From: an uncultured Clostridia bacterium | GTDB taxonomy: Bacteria > Bacillota > Clostridia > TANB77 > CAG-508 | Length of the DNA stretch: 64,000 nucleotides | NCBI GenBank assembly: GCA_947626605.1 | Contig: CANQSV010000003.1 | Location: forward strand, 1-64,000 | Direction: 5' to 3' | Shown here: positions 39,984 to 51,000 of the stretch, one piece after another | How the letters are laid out: each line of letters starts with the position of its first letter | Numbering within the stretch: position 1 is the first letter of the stretch | The notes under the pieces: generated by a model | Database searches by the model: none | What the model saw: only the letters and a program-made list of their open reading frames with translations | What the model was told of the DNA's origin: nothing | Translations under genes and position numbers: made by a program

Positions 39984-40781
39984 TTATATAATAAAGAACA
40001 AATAGGTAAATGGAGCTATAAATAAAATACTATCTATTCTGTCTAGCATTCCACCATGTCCAGGAAATAGATTTCCTGAATCTTTTATTCCCGTGTATCT
40101 TTTAATTGTTGATGCTGCCAAATCTCCAAATTGGCTAATTATAGCTAATATTGCTACCATTATTCCCATTTTTAAATAAGCAAATTCTGCATTAAAGAAT
40201 GTATTAAAAATATATGTAAATGCTTGTGAAAATAATATTGCTCCTATAATTCCTCCGATACATCCTTCAATCGTTTTTTTAGGACTAATATCTGTAAATT
40301 TATGTTTACCAAACTTGACTCCTACAAAGTAAGCACACATATCATTTATCCACGAAGCTACTAGAACATACCATATTAATAATCTTCCACTATTCAAAGC
40401 AAAAATCATTGGCAAAAATATTAAAAATCCAACAACATAAGCTATTCCAAAAAAAGTAATAATTGCATCATTTACAGTTGTTTTCATATTGGTAACTATT
40501 ATTTGAATAAATAAAATTGCACAAATTATTGGCAAGCTAAATGTAGCTACATAAATTAAATATTCCTTTGGAATAAACTGAACAGCTATAATCAGTAAAC
40601 AAGCTAAGAATCCTATCCATTCTACTGGTTTTGCTTTACCCTTAAATGCATTAAAATATTCTTTTAATGTTATTATAGCTACTGCTGTTATAAAAACGCT
40701 AAAAATGTACTTATCAGCAAAAATTAAAACAGCCACAATTATAGGTAAGCCTAATAATGCAGTTATAATTCTTTTAGCCAT
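39984..40781 (-). CDS. cdsA: Phosphatidate cytidylyltransferase
   Basis: Multi-TM; SPKKTIEGCIGGIIG ... FGDLAASTIKRYTGIKDSGNLFPGHGGMLDRIDS. Confidence 0.95.
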   Translation of the reverse strand: MAKRIITALLGLPIIVAVLIFADKYIFSVFITAVAIITLKEYFNAFKGKAKPVEWIGFLACLLIIAVQFIPKEYLIYVATFSLPIICAILFIQIIVTNMKTTVNDAIITFFGIAYVVGFLIFLPMIFALNSGRLLIWYVLVASWINDMCAYFVGVKFGKHKFTDISPKKTIEGCIGGIIGAILFSQAFTYIFNTFFNAEFAYLKMGIMVAILAIISQFGDLAASTIKRYTGIKDSGNLFPGHGGMLDRIDSILFIAPFTYLFFII

Positions 40782-40808
40782 ACTATATTCCTTCTTTCAA
40801 AAAATTTT

Positions 40809-41528
40809 CTATTTTCCACCGAACCTTCTATTTCTTTTTTGATATTCGCGAATTGCTTCATCTAAATCGTCTTCTGAAAAATCTGGCCAATGTTTTGTAA
40901 CAAAATAAAATTCTGAAAAAGCTAATTGCCAAGGTAAAAAATTACTTGTTCTAAGTTCGCCACTTGTTCTAATCAGCAAATCAGGATCTGGCTGACCTGC
41001 AGTATATAAATTATTTGATATAAGATTTTCATCTATATCATCCAATGTAATTTCATTATTTATCAAACTATTAGCAATTTTTTTCAAGGCATATACAATC
41101 TCTGCTCTACCACCATAATTAAAAGCTACATTCATAACTATTCCTGTATTTTCTTTTGTTCTTTCTATTGCTTTGTTTATGCTATTTTGTACTCCTTTGG
41201 ATAAAGCTGTTATATCTCCTAACACTTTAATTTTTATGTTCTCTGTATCAGCTCTTTTTGAAAAATCATCTAAATAATTTTGAAGTAAAAGCATTAATGC
41301 ACCTACTTCTTCTTTAGTTCTTTTCCAGTTTTCTGTTGAAAAAGCATATACAGTAAGATATTTTATTCCTATTTTATTAGCATATCTAACTATATTTTCT
41401 AATGTTTTCGCACCTTGTTTATGACCTTGCTTTGTTTCCAAATCATGTTCTCTTGCCCATCTTCTATTTCCGTCCATTATAATTGCTATATGCTCTGGTA
41501 AGTTTGCAATTTCTTCTTTTTCTAACAT
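40809..41528 (-). CDS. uppS: Isoprenyl transferase
   Basis: HIAIIMDGNRRWAR; LTVYAFSTENWKR; LLIRTSGELRTSNFLPWQLAFSEFYF. Confidence 0.95.
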   Translation of the reverse strand: MLEKEEIANLPEHIAIIMDGNRRWAREHDLETKQGHKQGAKTLENIVRYANKIGIKYLTVYAFSTENWKRTKEEVGALMLLLQNYLDDFSKRADTENIKIKVLGDITALSKGVQNSINKAIERTKENTGIVMNVAFNYGGRAEIVYALKKIANSLINNEITLDDIDENLISNNLYTAGQPDPDLLIRTSGELRTSNFLPWQLAFSEFYFVTKHWPDFSEDDLDEAIREYQKRNRRFGGK

Positions 41529-41540
41529 AAAGCCTCCATA

Positions 41541-42428
41541 TTATTTTTCTCTGTTTTCTATAAATAAAGTAAGTTCTTTTAAAAATTCTGCCTTTTTTCC
41601 AAATCCTTCTAATGCTTCTAGAGCATCTTTTATTACAATATCTAGTATTTCTTGTGACTCTTTTAAACCATAAGCTGCTATAAAAGTTGATTTACCTCTT
41701 GCTTTATCATTTCCCACTGGCTTTCCAGTAACTTCTACTTTTCCAGTTTCAGAAAGTATATCATCTTTTATTTGGAATGCCAAACCTATTTTTTCTGCAA
41801 ATTCACCTAAGGTTTCTATTTCCTGTTCAGATGCGTCTGCCAGAATTGCTCCTATTTGAACTGATGCTTTTATAAGAGCTCCAGTCTTGTGTTTATACAT
41901 ATATTCTAAGTATTCCCCTGTAATCATTTTACCTTCATACTCAGTATCTATATATTCTCCTATAATCATTTTATTAATACTTTCAGAAAATAATCCTAAT
42001 GCTTCTATTTTTTTGAATATGTTTGCATCTGTTTCTTTCTTTAAATATTCAGACATTAAGGTATAAGCTTTATTAAGCAAGGCATCTCCTGCTAAAATAG
42101 CTGTTGCCTCATTGAATTTAATATGATTTGTAGGTTTACCATGTCTTAAATTGTCATTATCAATTCCTGGTAAATCATCATGAATTAAAGAAAAATTATG
42201 AACCATTTCCATTGCAACTGCTAACATAAATACTTCTTCAATATTTTCTTTAAACATTTTATATGTTGCTAGCATAAGGATAGGTCTTAATCTTTTTCCA
42301 CCAGCTAATAAACTATATTCTATAGACTCATTTAGAATCTTTTCAGGACATTCTTTTTTATTTACATATTTATTTAATTCTTTATCTATCAATATTTGAT
42401 AATTTTTTAGTTCTTCTTTAAAATCCAT
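41541..42428 (-). CDS. Polyprenyl synthetase
   Basis: GGKRLRPIL; LIHDDLPGIDND; FQIKDDIL. Confidence 0.93.
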   Translation of the reverse strand: MDFKEELKNYQILIDKELNKYVNKKECPEKILNESIEYSLLAGGKRLRPILMLATYKMFKENIEEVFMLAVAMEMVHNFSLIHDDLPGIDNDNLRHGKPTNHIKFNEATAILAGDALLNKAYTLMSEYLKKETDANIFKKIEALGLFSESINKMIIGEYIDTEYEGKMITGEYLEYMYKHKTGALIKASVQIGAILADASEQEIETLGEFAEKIGLAFQIKDDILSETGKVEVTGKPVGNDKARGKSTFIAAYGLKESQEILDIVIKDALEALEGFGKKAEFLKELTLFIENREK

Positions 42429-42469
42429 TATCTACTCCTAAATGGGGTGTATCAAGTTGCATATAATTT

Positions 42470-43018
42470 TTATAATGTTGTTACTTCTTTTTCCTTAGCT
42501 GATGTAACTTCATCTATTTCAGCTATTTTTTTATCTGTGATTTTTTGTATTTTGTCTTCGGCATTTTTCAAATCATCCTCTGTTAATACACTATCTTTTT
42601 GCATACTTTTTGCTTGATCTATACCTTCTCTTCTTATAGCTCTTATTGCTACTTTAGCTTCTTCAGCCATTTTCTTAATATCTTTTACTATTTCTTTTCT
42701 TCTCTCTTCGTTTAATTCTGGGAAAGATAAACGAATTAATTTACCATCATTATTAGGATTTATACCTATATCTGATGCTAATATTGCTTTTTCTATTTCT
42801 TTTAATAAACCTAAATCCCATGGTTGAATTACTATAAGTCTTGCTTCTGGAACTGATATTCCTGCTACTTGATTTATTGGTGTTGGAACACCATAGTAAT
42901 CAACTTTTACTTTGTTTAGTATAGCTGGGTTTGCTCTTCCTGCTCTTATTTCTGATAAGTTTTCTTTGTAAACACTTATCGTTTTGTTCATTTTTTCTTC
43001 AATTTCATCAAAATTCAT
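42470..43018 (-). CDS. frr: Ribosome recycling factor
   Basis: EIRAGRANPAILNKVKVDYYGVPTPINQVAGI. Confidence 0.97.
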   Translation of the reverse strand: MNFDEIEEKMNKTISVYKENLSEIRAGRANPAILNKVKVDYYGVPTPINQVAGISVPEARLIVIQPWDLGLLKEIEKAILASDIGINPNNDGKLIRLSFPELNEERRKEIVKDIKKMAEEAKVAIRAIRREGIDQAKSMQKDSVLTEDDLKNAEDKIQKITDKKIAEIDEVTSAKEKEVTTL

Positions 43019-43089
43019 TTTAATTTCTCCTTTTTTTATAAATTTGTATTAATGTCTTTATTGTTTTTGTTCTGACGATATATTTTTAA

Positions 43090-43143
43090 TAACATCTCTA
43101 CTATTCTTGTGCTGTGCGGGTCGTCGGGACGCCGACCCCTACA
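43090..43143. repeat. Dispersed GC-rich repeat copy a
   Basis: TAACATCTCTACTATT...GCGGGTCGTCGGGACGCCGACCCCTAC. Confidence 0.8.
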
Positions 43144-43168
43144 AACGAAATATTCATTATTTATTATT

Positions 43169-43879
43169 CTACTCTTTTACAACTGTTCCGATTTTTTCTC
43201 CTTTTACTACTTTTACCATGTTTTCTGGTTCTCCTAAATCAAAAACTACTAGTGGAATATGGTTATCTCTACAAAGTGATGTTGCTGTTGAGTCCATTAC
43301 TTTTAAGTCTTTATTTAATATGTCTAGATAAGTAATTTCATCATATTTTACTGCATTAGGATCTTCTTTTGGATCTGCTGAATATACACCATCTATTGTT
43401 TTTGCAAAAAGTATTACTTCTGCATCTATTTCTGCTGCTCGTAATGCTGCTGTTGTATCTGTTGTAAAATATGGGTTACCTGTTCCAGCTGCAAATATTA
43501 CAACTCTTCCTCTTTCTAAGTGTTTTAAAGCTTTTCTTTTTATATATGGCTCTGCAATTTGTCTCATTTCTATTGCAGTTTGAAGTCTAGTATGCAAACC
43601 TCTTGCTTCTAGTGCATCTTGCAATGCTAAACCATTCATTGTTGTAGCTAGCATTCCCATATAATCTGATGTAGTTCTTTCCATTTGTAGTCCATATCTA
43701 CCACGCCAGAAATTTCCACCACCAACAACTATAGCAACTTGCACTCCTAAGTCTACAAGATTTTTTACTTGATCACATATTTTTCCAACGACATCAGAAT
43801 ATACTCCTGTTTTTTTCTCTCCTGCTAAGGCTTCTCCACTTAGTTTTAATAAGACACGTTTATATTTTATTGTTTCCAA
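43169..43879 (-). CDS. pyrH: UMP kinase
   Basis: [38 protein letters not shown]. Confidence 0.97.
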   Translation of the reverse strand: METIKYKRVLLKLSGEALAGEKKTGVYSDVVGKICDQVKNLVDLGVQVAIVVGGGNFWRGRYGLQMERTTSDYMGMLATTMNGLALQDALEARGLHTRLQTAIEMRQIAEPYIKRKALKHLERGRVVIFAAGTGNPYFTTDTTAALRAAEIDAEVILFAKTIDGVYSADPKEDPNAVKYDEITYLDILNKDLKVMDSTATSLCRDNHIPLVVFDLGEPENMVKVVKGEKIGTVVKE

Positions 43880-44023
43880 TTATATACATCTCCATTCTTT
43901 GTTTTATACATTTGCTTTTTATCGTTATTATTCTAACACACATTATAGTAATATTTCCACTTTTTTTATAAAAAAAGAAAAATTTCCTACAATATAAAAA
44001 AGGCGAACCCACAATATAAAAAA

Positions 44024-44051
44024 AGAGCCAAGATTTTTTAATCTTAGCTCT
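44024..44051 (-). terminator. Terminator of giant surface gene 1
   Basis: AGAGCTAAGATT...AATCTTGGCTCT then T tract on the minus strand. Confidence 0.85.
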
Positions 44052-44061
44052 CTAATTATAT

Positions 44062-47000
44062 TTAAAGATTACTAACCATCTTTAATGCCATAGCTGCTGC
44101 ACTATTTGCTGCTTGTGCAGTTGGTGTCGTTGCCCCATTTCCATTTTCATCTTCAGCTTCTTCTTTAGTTGATCCGTTTGATTCTGTTGCTTTTTTCTCA
44201 GTCTCTTCTAATTCTTTTTCATAATCTTCTACTTTTTCATAGTATATTTCACTTTCTTCTCCATCAGAACCACCAACTATAACATACTTATTATCATTAT
44301 TTTCTTCTTCATCTGATTCATAATCATCTTCCTTAACTGCTATTTCATTTTCAAATTCTTCGATGTCTTTATTACATGCTTCTCCGCCTTCTTTTATTGC
44401 TTCAATAATACCATCATAGAAATGTACTTCTAGACCAGAACCTGCTTCTCCATCAATTCCACTTTCATATCCTACTATTTGTGGATCTTCCATATTAATA
44501 TTACTATCTTCTTTTCCTACAGTTATAATACCTTCATCTTTTTTATATATAGCGCAATCTCCCTCAATGCATCCACTAGTTATAGTTATGTCACTATAAC
44601 TCTCTTCAACATCGCTTTTAGAAGTATCAACTCCTATATCATTTATTCCATAGGATTCGTAAGATTTTTCTGTGGTTTCTGTAGTTTGTTCTTCTTTATT
44701 TTCTTCAGATTCTTTCCATGTATGATTTTCAGACTCAAAGTTTGCTGGGTTTAATAGATTTGAGTTATTTATTGTTATATCACCAGTTCCTTCATTTCTT
44801 ATGTTTGAACCTTTAGCTGAATTTAGTATTAAAGTTACATCGTTTTCTAAGGTTAGAGTTCCTTTCTTTTTCATTAAAATATTATTTACTTCATTTTGGT
44901 ATTCAGAATTTGTTTGTACTGTTCCATTTTTTATAGTTAAATCTCCTTCAACATAAAGTGTAACTCCTCCATTTTCTCTTCCTGTTATTGTATGTTTTTG
45001 TAAATCTAAAGTAGCTGTTACATCTTCTGGGAAAGTACTTGATTCTGTTATATCTTTTAGCAATGTTACTACTTCGTCTTTTTTATCTTTACTTGTTACT
45101 GTCAAAGCACCAAATGCTGTTCCTAATGATGCATATTGTTGCTCTGTTGATTTAACTTCTGCTACTAGTCTATCTTTTTCCATGTAATATGCATATTGTC
45201 CATATTCTCCACCATGTAATCCGATTGTTTTTCCATAACCATCTCTATGTCCATCAATTCTGTGAACTGAACCATCTGTATTTTCACATGTCATATCTCC
45301 ATTTGTACAACCTAATCTTCCATTATAGAAATTAACTTTTACATTTTTATCTACTATTAACCCTGCATCTCTTGCACCTACAGCTGCTGTAGCTTTTTTA
45401 TTTTGTCCAAATAAATCATCCATTTCTTGGTCATTTCTACCTATATTTATTGTTCCTGTACCAGTTTTTTTAATTGCCCCTGCAGAACCAGATACAATGC
45501 CTTCTTCAACATTTATAGTTGTTTCAGTACCTTCATCTAGGATACCAAATGAGAATTCGTGACCATTTATTCCGCCACTCAAAGATGCTCCACCTTTAAT
45601 CAATATAGTATTATTTTCACCAATATTTTTTATATTTGCTGCTTTATCTTTTTCATCTTTTTTTGCTGTTAACATTATTTGAGTTGATCCTGTTTTGTCA
45701 TCATTTGTAGTAATGGTTAAATTACCTTTTGTAGTAATTGCTGTTAATCCATTATCAGCAGCATTTACTTGTCCATAATGTTTACCATTTGCAACTGCAA
45801 CACTACTCATTACTGTTAAATTTCCATTTGATAAAATAGTATATTCTACATTAGTACCTGTAATTTTATTTCCATATAAGTCTAAAATCATTGTTTTATC
45901 TTCTGGAACTTCAAAAGATTCTTTTGTGTCTTTTAATAATATAATTGTTTCATTTTCTCTACTTACTGCATTAGCTGCATCTTGAACTGTTTTATACATT
46001 TTTCCTGTATCTTTTGACATTGCTACTGCTTCAGAAACATTGTCTGTTTCTCCTTTATCAGCTGTTTCTTCTTCTGGAAATGGATTTACAACTGTATCGT
46101 TTAATTTTCCTAAATATTTATTAATCATTCTTTGAATATCTCTAACATTTAGTTTTCCATCTGCTGCTAAATCAGCTGCTACTTTATATTCTCCCTCAGC
46201 TTTTTTATTAAAAACATAATCTTGTCTAATTACATCTACATCTAATGCATCACAGATTTTTCCATCTCCATTTGCATCTCCATATAATAAAACTGTGTAA
46301 TCCCAAGTGATTTGAGTAAAATCAGTTTTCTTTTCTTCTTTTTCCTCTGTATTTAATTTTTCTGAATCCTCTTTTTTTAGTCCAACTGTTACTACAGTAC
46401 CAGTTGCAACTTTATCACTTTCTTTTAATTCTTTTTTATCAGTATTTGTTGCTTTCTTTACATCAACTGAGCTTAATAAATTCTTAACATCTTTAACTGT
46501 TACTTGGTCTTTCGTTTCAAATTCTTTGTTTGGGCTTATTGCTAATACATTTTTTCCTTCTACAAGCTTATAGAAAATACCTGTTTTATATTTTGAACTC
46601 TCAGTCAATTTAACTGCATGTACTGAGCCAGATAAGCTTAATACTGCTACTATTGGTAATAATACAAATAATTTATCTAACTCTTTTGCTTTTTTCTTAA
46701 ATACTAATCCTGCTGCTAATACTATTCCTGCTATTCCTAATACTGCAAACTTTCCTGCATTTTCTCCTGTTTGTGGTAATTTTTTATTTGGTGTTTGTGT
46801 ATTATCTTTCTTTCCTGCTGTTGTTGTTTTCTTTGTTACTGTTACTTTTATTGTTTTTGTATTTCCATATTTGTCTGTTGCTGTTATTGTTGCTGTTCCT
46901 GCTCCTACTGCTGTTACATTTCCATTTTGGTCTACTTTTGCTACTTTCTCATTTGATGATTTCCATGTTATACCTTCTCCATCTGCTGTTAATTTCTTTT

Positions 47001-47778
47001 TATCTCCTACTTTTAATGAGAAATCTTCTGATGGTTCTATTGACCAATTATCATGCTTATCATCATCTCCTGATGTTTGGCTATTATCTGTTACTGTAAC
47101 TGTTACTGTTTGTTTATTTCCATCTTTATCTGTTGCTGTTATTGTTGCACTTCCTTCTCCAACACCTGTTACTTTTCCATTTTTATCTACTGTTGCTACA
47201 CTGCTATCTGATGTTGACCATGTTACATCTTCATCAGCTGTTAATTGTTTGCTTTCTCCTTTTTCTAATGTAAAATCTTCTGATGGATCTATTTTCCATG
47301 TTGGTTCTGTTGATTTTTTATTTATTGTTACTTCTACACTTGATGTTCCGCCTATTGTGTTTTTATCTTGTCCATATCCTTCTTCATTATCTTTTGTTAT
47401 TGCTATAAAGTCTTCCATTGTGAAAGTTCCTTTTTTAGTTTCTGTTACATCTGCTGCTTTAAATGTAAAAGTAAAACTTTTTGTTCCTGTTTCTTGTCCT
47501 ACTGGTTCTGAATATAGCCATTGAACTGTTCCTGATGTTGCATTTGCTGTCATGTTGCTTCCTGTGCTACTTACAAAAGTAAATAATGAACTATCGTATT
47601 TAATATGTCCATTTGCTCTTGTTGTTGCTTCATCTACGGAAACTGTTACATTAAAAGTTTCTCCTGATTCTACTGTTGTTTTTGTTCCTGAAAAACTCAT
47701 TGAGTATGCTTGTACATTTGTTGTTAACATGAACATTGCCAAAACAAGCATTATCGCTGTTATTGTGACTTTTTTCAT
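44062..47778 (-). CDS. Giant surface polyprotein 1: signal peptide, cohesin-like, 2x Big_2, internal LPQTG/TM, second signal-like TM, dockerin-like, beta-helix repeats
   Basis: 1238 aa continuous ORF; LPQTG at 46765..46779, hydrophobic segment 2 at ~46615..46690, dockerin-like ~46105..46300. Confidence 0.85.
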   Translation of the reverse strand: MKKVTITAIMLVLAMFMLTTNVQAYSMSFSGTKTTVESGETFNVTVSVDEATTRANGHIKYDSSLFTFVSSTGSNMTANATSGTVQWLYSEPVGQETGTKSFTFTFKAADVTETKKGTFTMEDFIAITKDNEEGYGQDKNTIGGTSSVEVTINKKSTEPTWKIDPSEDFTLEKGESKQLTADEDVTWSTSDSSVATVDKNGKVTGVGEGSATITATDKDGNKQTVTVTVTDNSQTSGDDDKHDNWSIEPSEDFSLKVGDKKKLTADGEGITWKSSNEKVAKVDQNGNVTAVGAGTATITATDKYGNTKTIKVTVTKKTTTAGKKDNTQTPNKKLPQTGENAGKFAVLGIAGIVLAAGLVFKKKAKELDKLFVLLPIVAVLSLSGSVHAVKLTESSKYKTGIFYKLVEGKNVLAISPNKEFETKDQVTVKDVKNLLSSVDVKKATNTDKKELKESDKVATGTVVTVGLKKEDSEKLNTEEKEEKKTDFTQITWDYTVLLYGDANGDGKICDALDVDVIRQDYVFNKKAEGEYKVAADLAADGKLNVRDIQRMINKYLGKLNDTVVNPFPEEETADKGETDNVSEAVAMSKDTGKMYKTVQDAANAVSRENETIILLKDTKESFEVPEDKTMILDLYGNKITGTNVEYTILSNGNLTVMSSVAVANGKHYGQVNAADNGLTAITTKGNLTITTNDDKTGSTQIMLTAKKDEKDKAANIKNIGENNTILIKGGASLSGGINGHEFSFGILDEGTETTINVEEGIVSGSAGAIKKTGTGTINIGRNDQEMDDLFGQNKKATAAVGARDAGLIVDKNVKVNFYNGRLGCTNGDMTCENTDGSVHRIDGHRDGYGKTIGLHGGEYGQYAYYMEKDRLVAEVKSTEQQYASLGTAFGALTVTSKDKKDEVVTLLKDITESSTFPEDVTATLDLQKHTITGRENGGVTLYVEGDLTIKNGTVQTNSEYQNEVNNILMKKKGTLTLENDVTLILNSAKGSNIRNEGTGDITINNSNLLNPANFESENHTWKESEENKEEQTTETTEKSYESYGINDIGVDTSKSDVEESYSDITITSGCIEGDCAIYKKDEGIITVGKEDSNINMEDPQIVGYESGIDGEAGSGLEVHFYDGIIEAIKEGGEACNKDIEEFENEIAVKEDDYESDEEENNDNKYVIVGGSDGEESEIYYEKVEDYEKELEETEKKATESNGSTKEEAEDENGNGATTPTAQAANSAAAMALKMVSNL

Positions 47779-47855
47779 TTGTTTTCCTCCTTATAATTAT
47801 ATATATAAATAAAAATTAAAATCGTTTGTATAATAAAACCTATTATCCTTATCTA

Positions 47856-47884
47856 ATTATAATATTTCGATTTTTTATTTTCAA
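47856..47884 (-). promoter_or_regulatory. Sigma-A promoter of giant gene 1
   Basis: TTGAAA-N17-TATAAT. Confidence 0.8.
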
Positions 47885-48017
47885 TAAATATATTCAATAG
47901 TTATAAAATGTAAAATTAAAGAAATGCTTTTGTAATATTTTTGTAATAATTAATTTTTATACCTAGCTATTCCAAATAAAATTTAAATATACTCTTTTTT
48001 TATATAAACAAAAAAAG

Positions 48018-48049
48018 ACTAAATAAAAACATATCATTTTTATTTAGTC
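48018..48049 (-). terminator. Terminator of giant surface gene 2
   Basis: GACTAAATAAAAA.../...TTTTTATTTAGTC with T tract on the minus strand. Confidence 0.8.
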
Positions 48050-48070
48050 CATTTTTATTTTATATAATTA

Positions 48071-51000
48071 TTATTGTTTTATTGCATTTAATGCTAATGC
48101 ATTTACTACATTTACTAATGCTTCAGAACTTGCTGATTGCAATTCTTCTGTTTTAACTTGTTTTCCCGTTGCTACATCCCATACCATTGGGTTTCCGTTT
48201 TGTGAATTGTCTGCAATATAATAAGCTGAAGTACATGATCTATTCTCAACTACTATATCAAATTTACTATTTCCCTCTTTAATTTCATGTTGTTTTGCAT
48301 CACCTTCACTGTTATCTGTATTAGTACGTTCACAACATACAAATTTATCAGAAAGATCAGTTTTTAATTTTCCATTATAGAAATATACTTCTGCAGAACT
48401 ACAAACGTCTAAACAATATATTGATCCATGTATATATAATTGAGATTCTCCCAATACTGATACATCACTAAGTTCCCCTATTTCTATTTTTCCGTCATTC
48501 TCTTTGCATATAGCTGTTGTTCCTGATATTTTTCCTTCTTTCACATATATATCACTTTCTGATGACATATCATGTATTCCTATTGTATTAATTCCAGCAA
48601 ATCCAGGTCTAGTTTGTGTAATTGCTGAACTGATTTCAGCCCCATCTATTATTATATCTCCACTACCTTCATTTCTAATATTTTCTGAATTATCAGCATC
48701 TCTTAATTTTAAAACAGCTTTTTCTTGTAATTCTAAGCTACCAGATTCTTCCATTAAAACATTTACTAGATATTCATCATCATTATCAGTATTTTCACTA
48801 TTAGAAGTCATATTTTCTCTTAAAATTGTCATATTTTTAACAACTAAATCTCCTTCAGCTTTAATTGTATAATTTTTGTCTGCTTCACCTATTAAAGTTT
48901 GTGTATCCAATCTATCTCCAAATAGGAATACTTTTTTATCTTTTGGTATATCAATTGATTCTGTTACAGTTGCCTCTTTATTTTCATCTTCGCCTTTCTT
49001 CATCAAGCTTATTATATTCAATTTTCCACCTTCATTAGGAGAAACGCCATTGAAATTCTCATGAGTTCCGTTTGGTTCTGCATCAATCGCATCTTGTACG
49101 GTTTTAAAATATCTGAAGAAATTTTGTATTGTTCCAAATTTAGAATCATCTGTTAGATAACAAACAGCATCATCAACACCTTCTATTACTTGATTTTTAC
49201 TGAAGTATAATGAATAGCTTATTGGTAATTCTCCTTCTGCTAATTCTTCATAGTGTATTCCTACATCTCCTACTGTTTTAACTAATCTTGCTCCATCTCT
49301 TAAAATTGGTTCATTAAATTCTTGTTCTTGTTGTTTATTATTTTTGTATGTTAATCCACCATTGATTTCACCATTATAGTAATAAATCTGAGCTTTCATA
49401 GCATTAACATAACCATTTATATATAATTGCTCATTTTCACTAGTTTTATATAGAATATCTTTTTGTATTCCATCAACATCTTCATGTTCTACAGAATCTT
49501 TTCCAATATAAATATTTCCATTAGAACCCTTTCTTATTGCTGTTTTATCTTGTCCTGAATTTGTTTCAAAATCTCCTCTATATATAAATATATCACTATT
49601 TTCTCCATTATCGCGAATAGCATTGGCACCATATGCATCATTCATAGTTAAAACAGCACCATCAACTGTTACATCTCCAGAACCTGTATTTTGAATATTT
49701 GATCCTCCAGCAATTTGTATTAATAGTTTCACATTTTCTCCTACTGATACATTACCAGATTTCTTAACCCAAATGTCAGCTCCTGTTACTGTACCTCTCT
49801 CTTCATTATGAATATCTGTAGTTGCTGGTCTGTCTATTGTAGCTTCTTTTTCTCCACTATTTACAATACTTAATGTACCTTCAGTAGCAATTGTATAAAA
49901 TGTTTCTGCTGGTCCAGTTAAACTATGTCCATTTAAATCTAAAGTTAGATTTTTAGTTTCTGGTATTGTAATTGTTTCTTTTGTATCTTTTAATAATAAT
50001 ACAGTATCATCTTTGTCTTTTGTTGCATTTACTGCATATTGAACTGATATATACAATTTACCTGTTGATTTTACTTGTGCTACACCTAGTGATTCGTCTA
50101 TTGTTTCTCCTTCATCCATTTTACCATCTGGGAATGGTTTTACTAATGTTTCATCATCTAATTTGCCTAAGTATTTATTTATCATTCTTTGAATATCTCT
50201 AACATCTAATTTTTTGTCTACCACTAAATCAGCTGCTAATTTATATTCACCTTCTGCCTTTTTATTGAATACATAATCTTGTCTAATTACATCAATATCT
50301 GATGCATCGCAGATTTTTCCATCTCCGTTGGCATCTCCATATAATAATACTGTATAATCCCACACAACAGCTATAGCACTTTCACCTTCACCTGCTGTTG
50401 GTCCAACAGTTACTATAGCTCCTGTTGGAATGGCATCTTCTTCTTTTAATTCTTTTTTATTTTTTGTTATTGTTTTTACTTTGATTGTTTCAGATTCTAC
50501 TAAACTTTTAATTGTAGGAAGTGTTATTCTGTCTGCTGTTTCAAACTCCTTATTTGGGCTTATTGCTAATACTTCTATGCCCTTTATAAGATTTGAAAAA
50601 ATTCCTGTTGTTAATTTTTCGCTATCTGCAACTTTTACAGCATTAACTGTTCCTGATAAGCTTAATACTGCTACTATTGGTAATAATACAAATAATTTAT
50701 CTAACTCTTTTGCTTTTTTCTTAAATACTATTCCTGCTGCTAACACTATTCCTGCTATTCCTAATACTGCAAACTTTCCTGCATTTTCTCCTGTTTGTGG
50801 TAATTTGCTATCTGGTGATTGTGTATTATCTTTCTTTCCTGCTGTTGTTGTTTTCTTTGTTACTGTTACTGTTACTTTTATTGTTTTTGTATTTCCATAT
50901 TTATCTATTGCTGTTATTGTTGCTGTTCCTGCTCCTACTGCTGTTACATTTCCATTTTGGTCTACTTTTGCTACTTTCTCATTTGATGATTTCCATGTTA

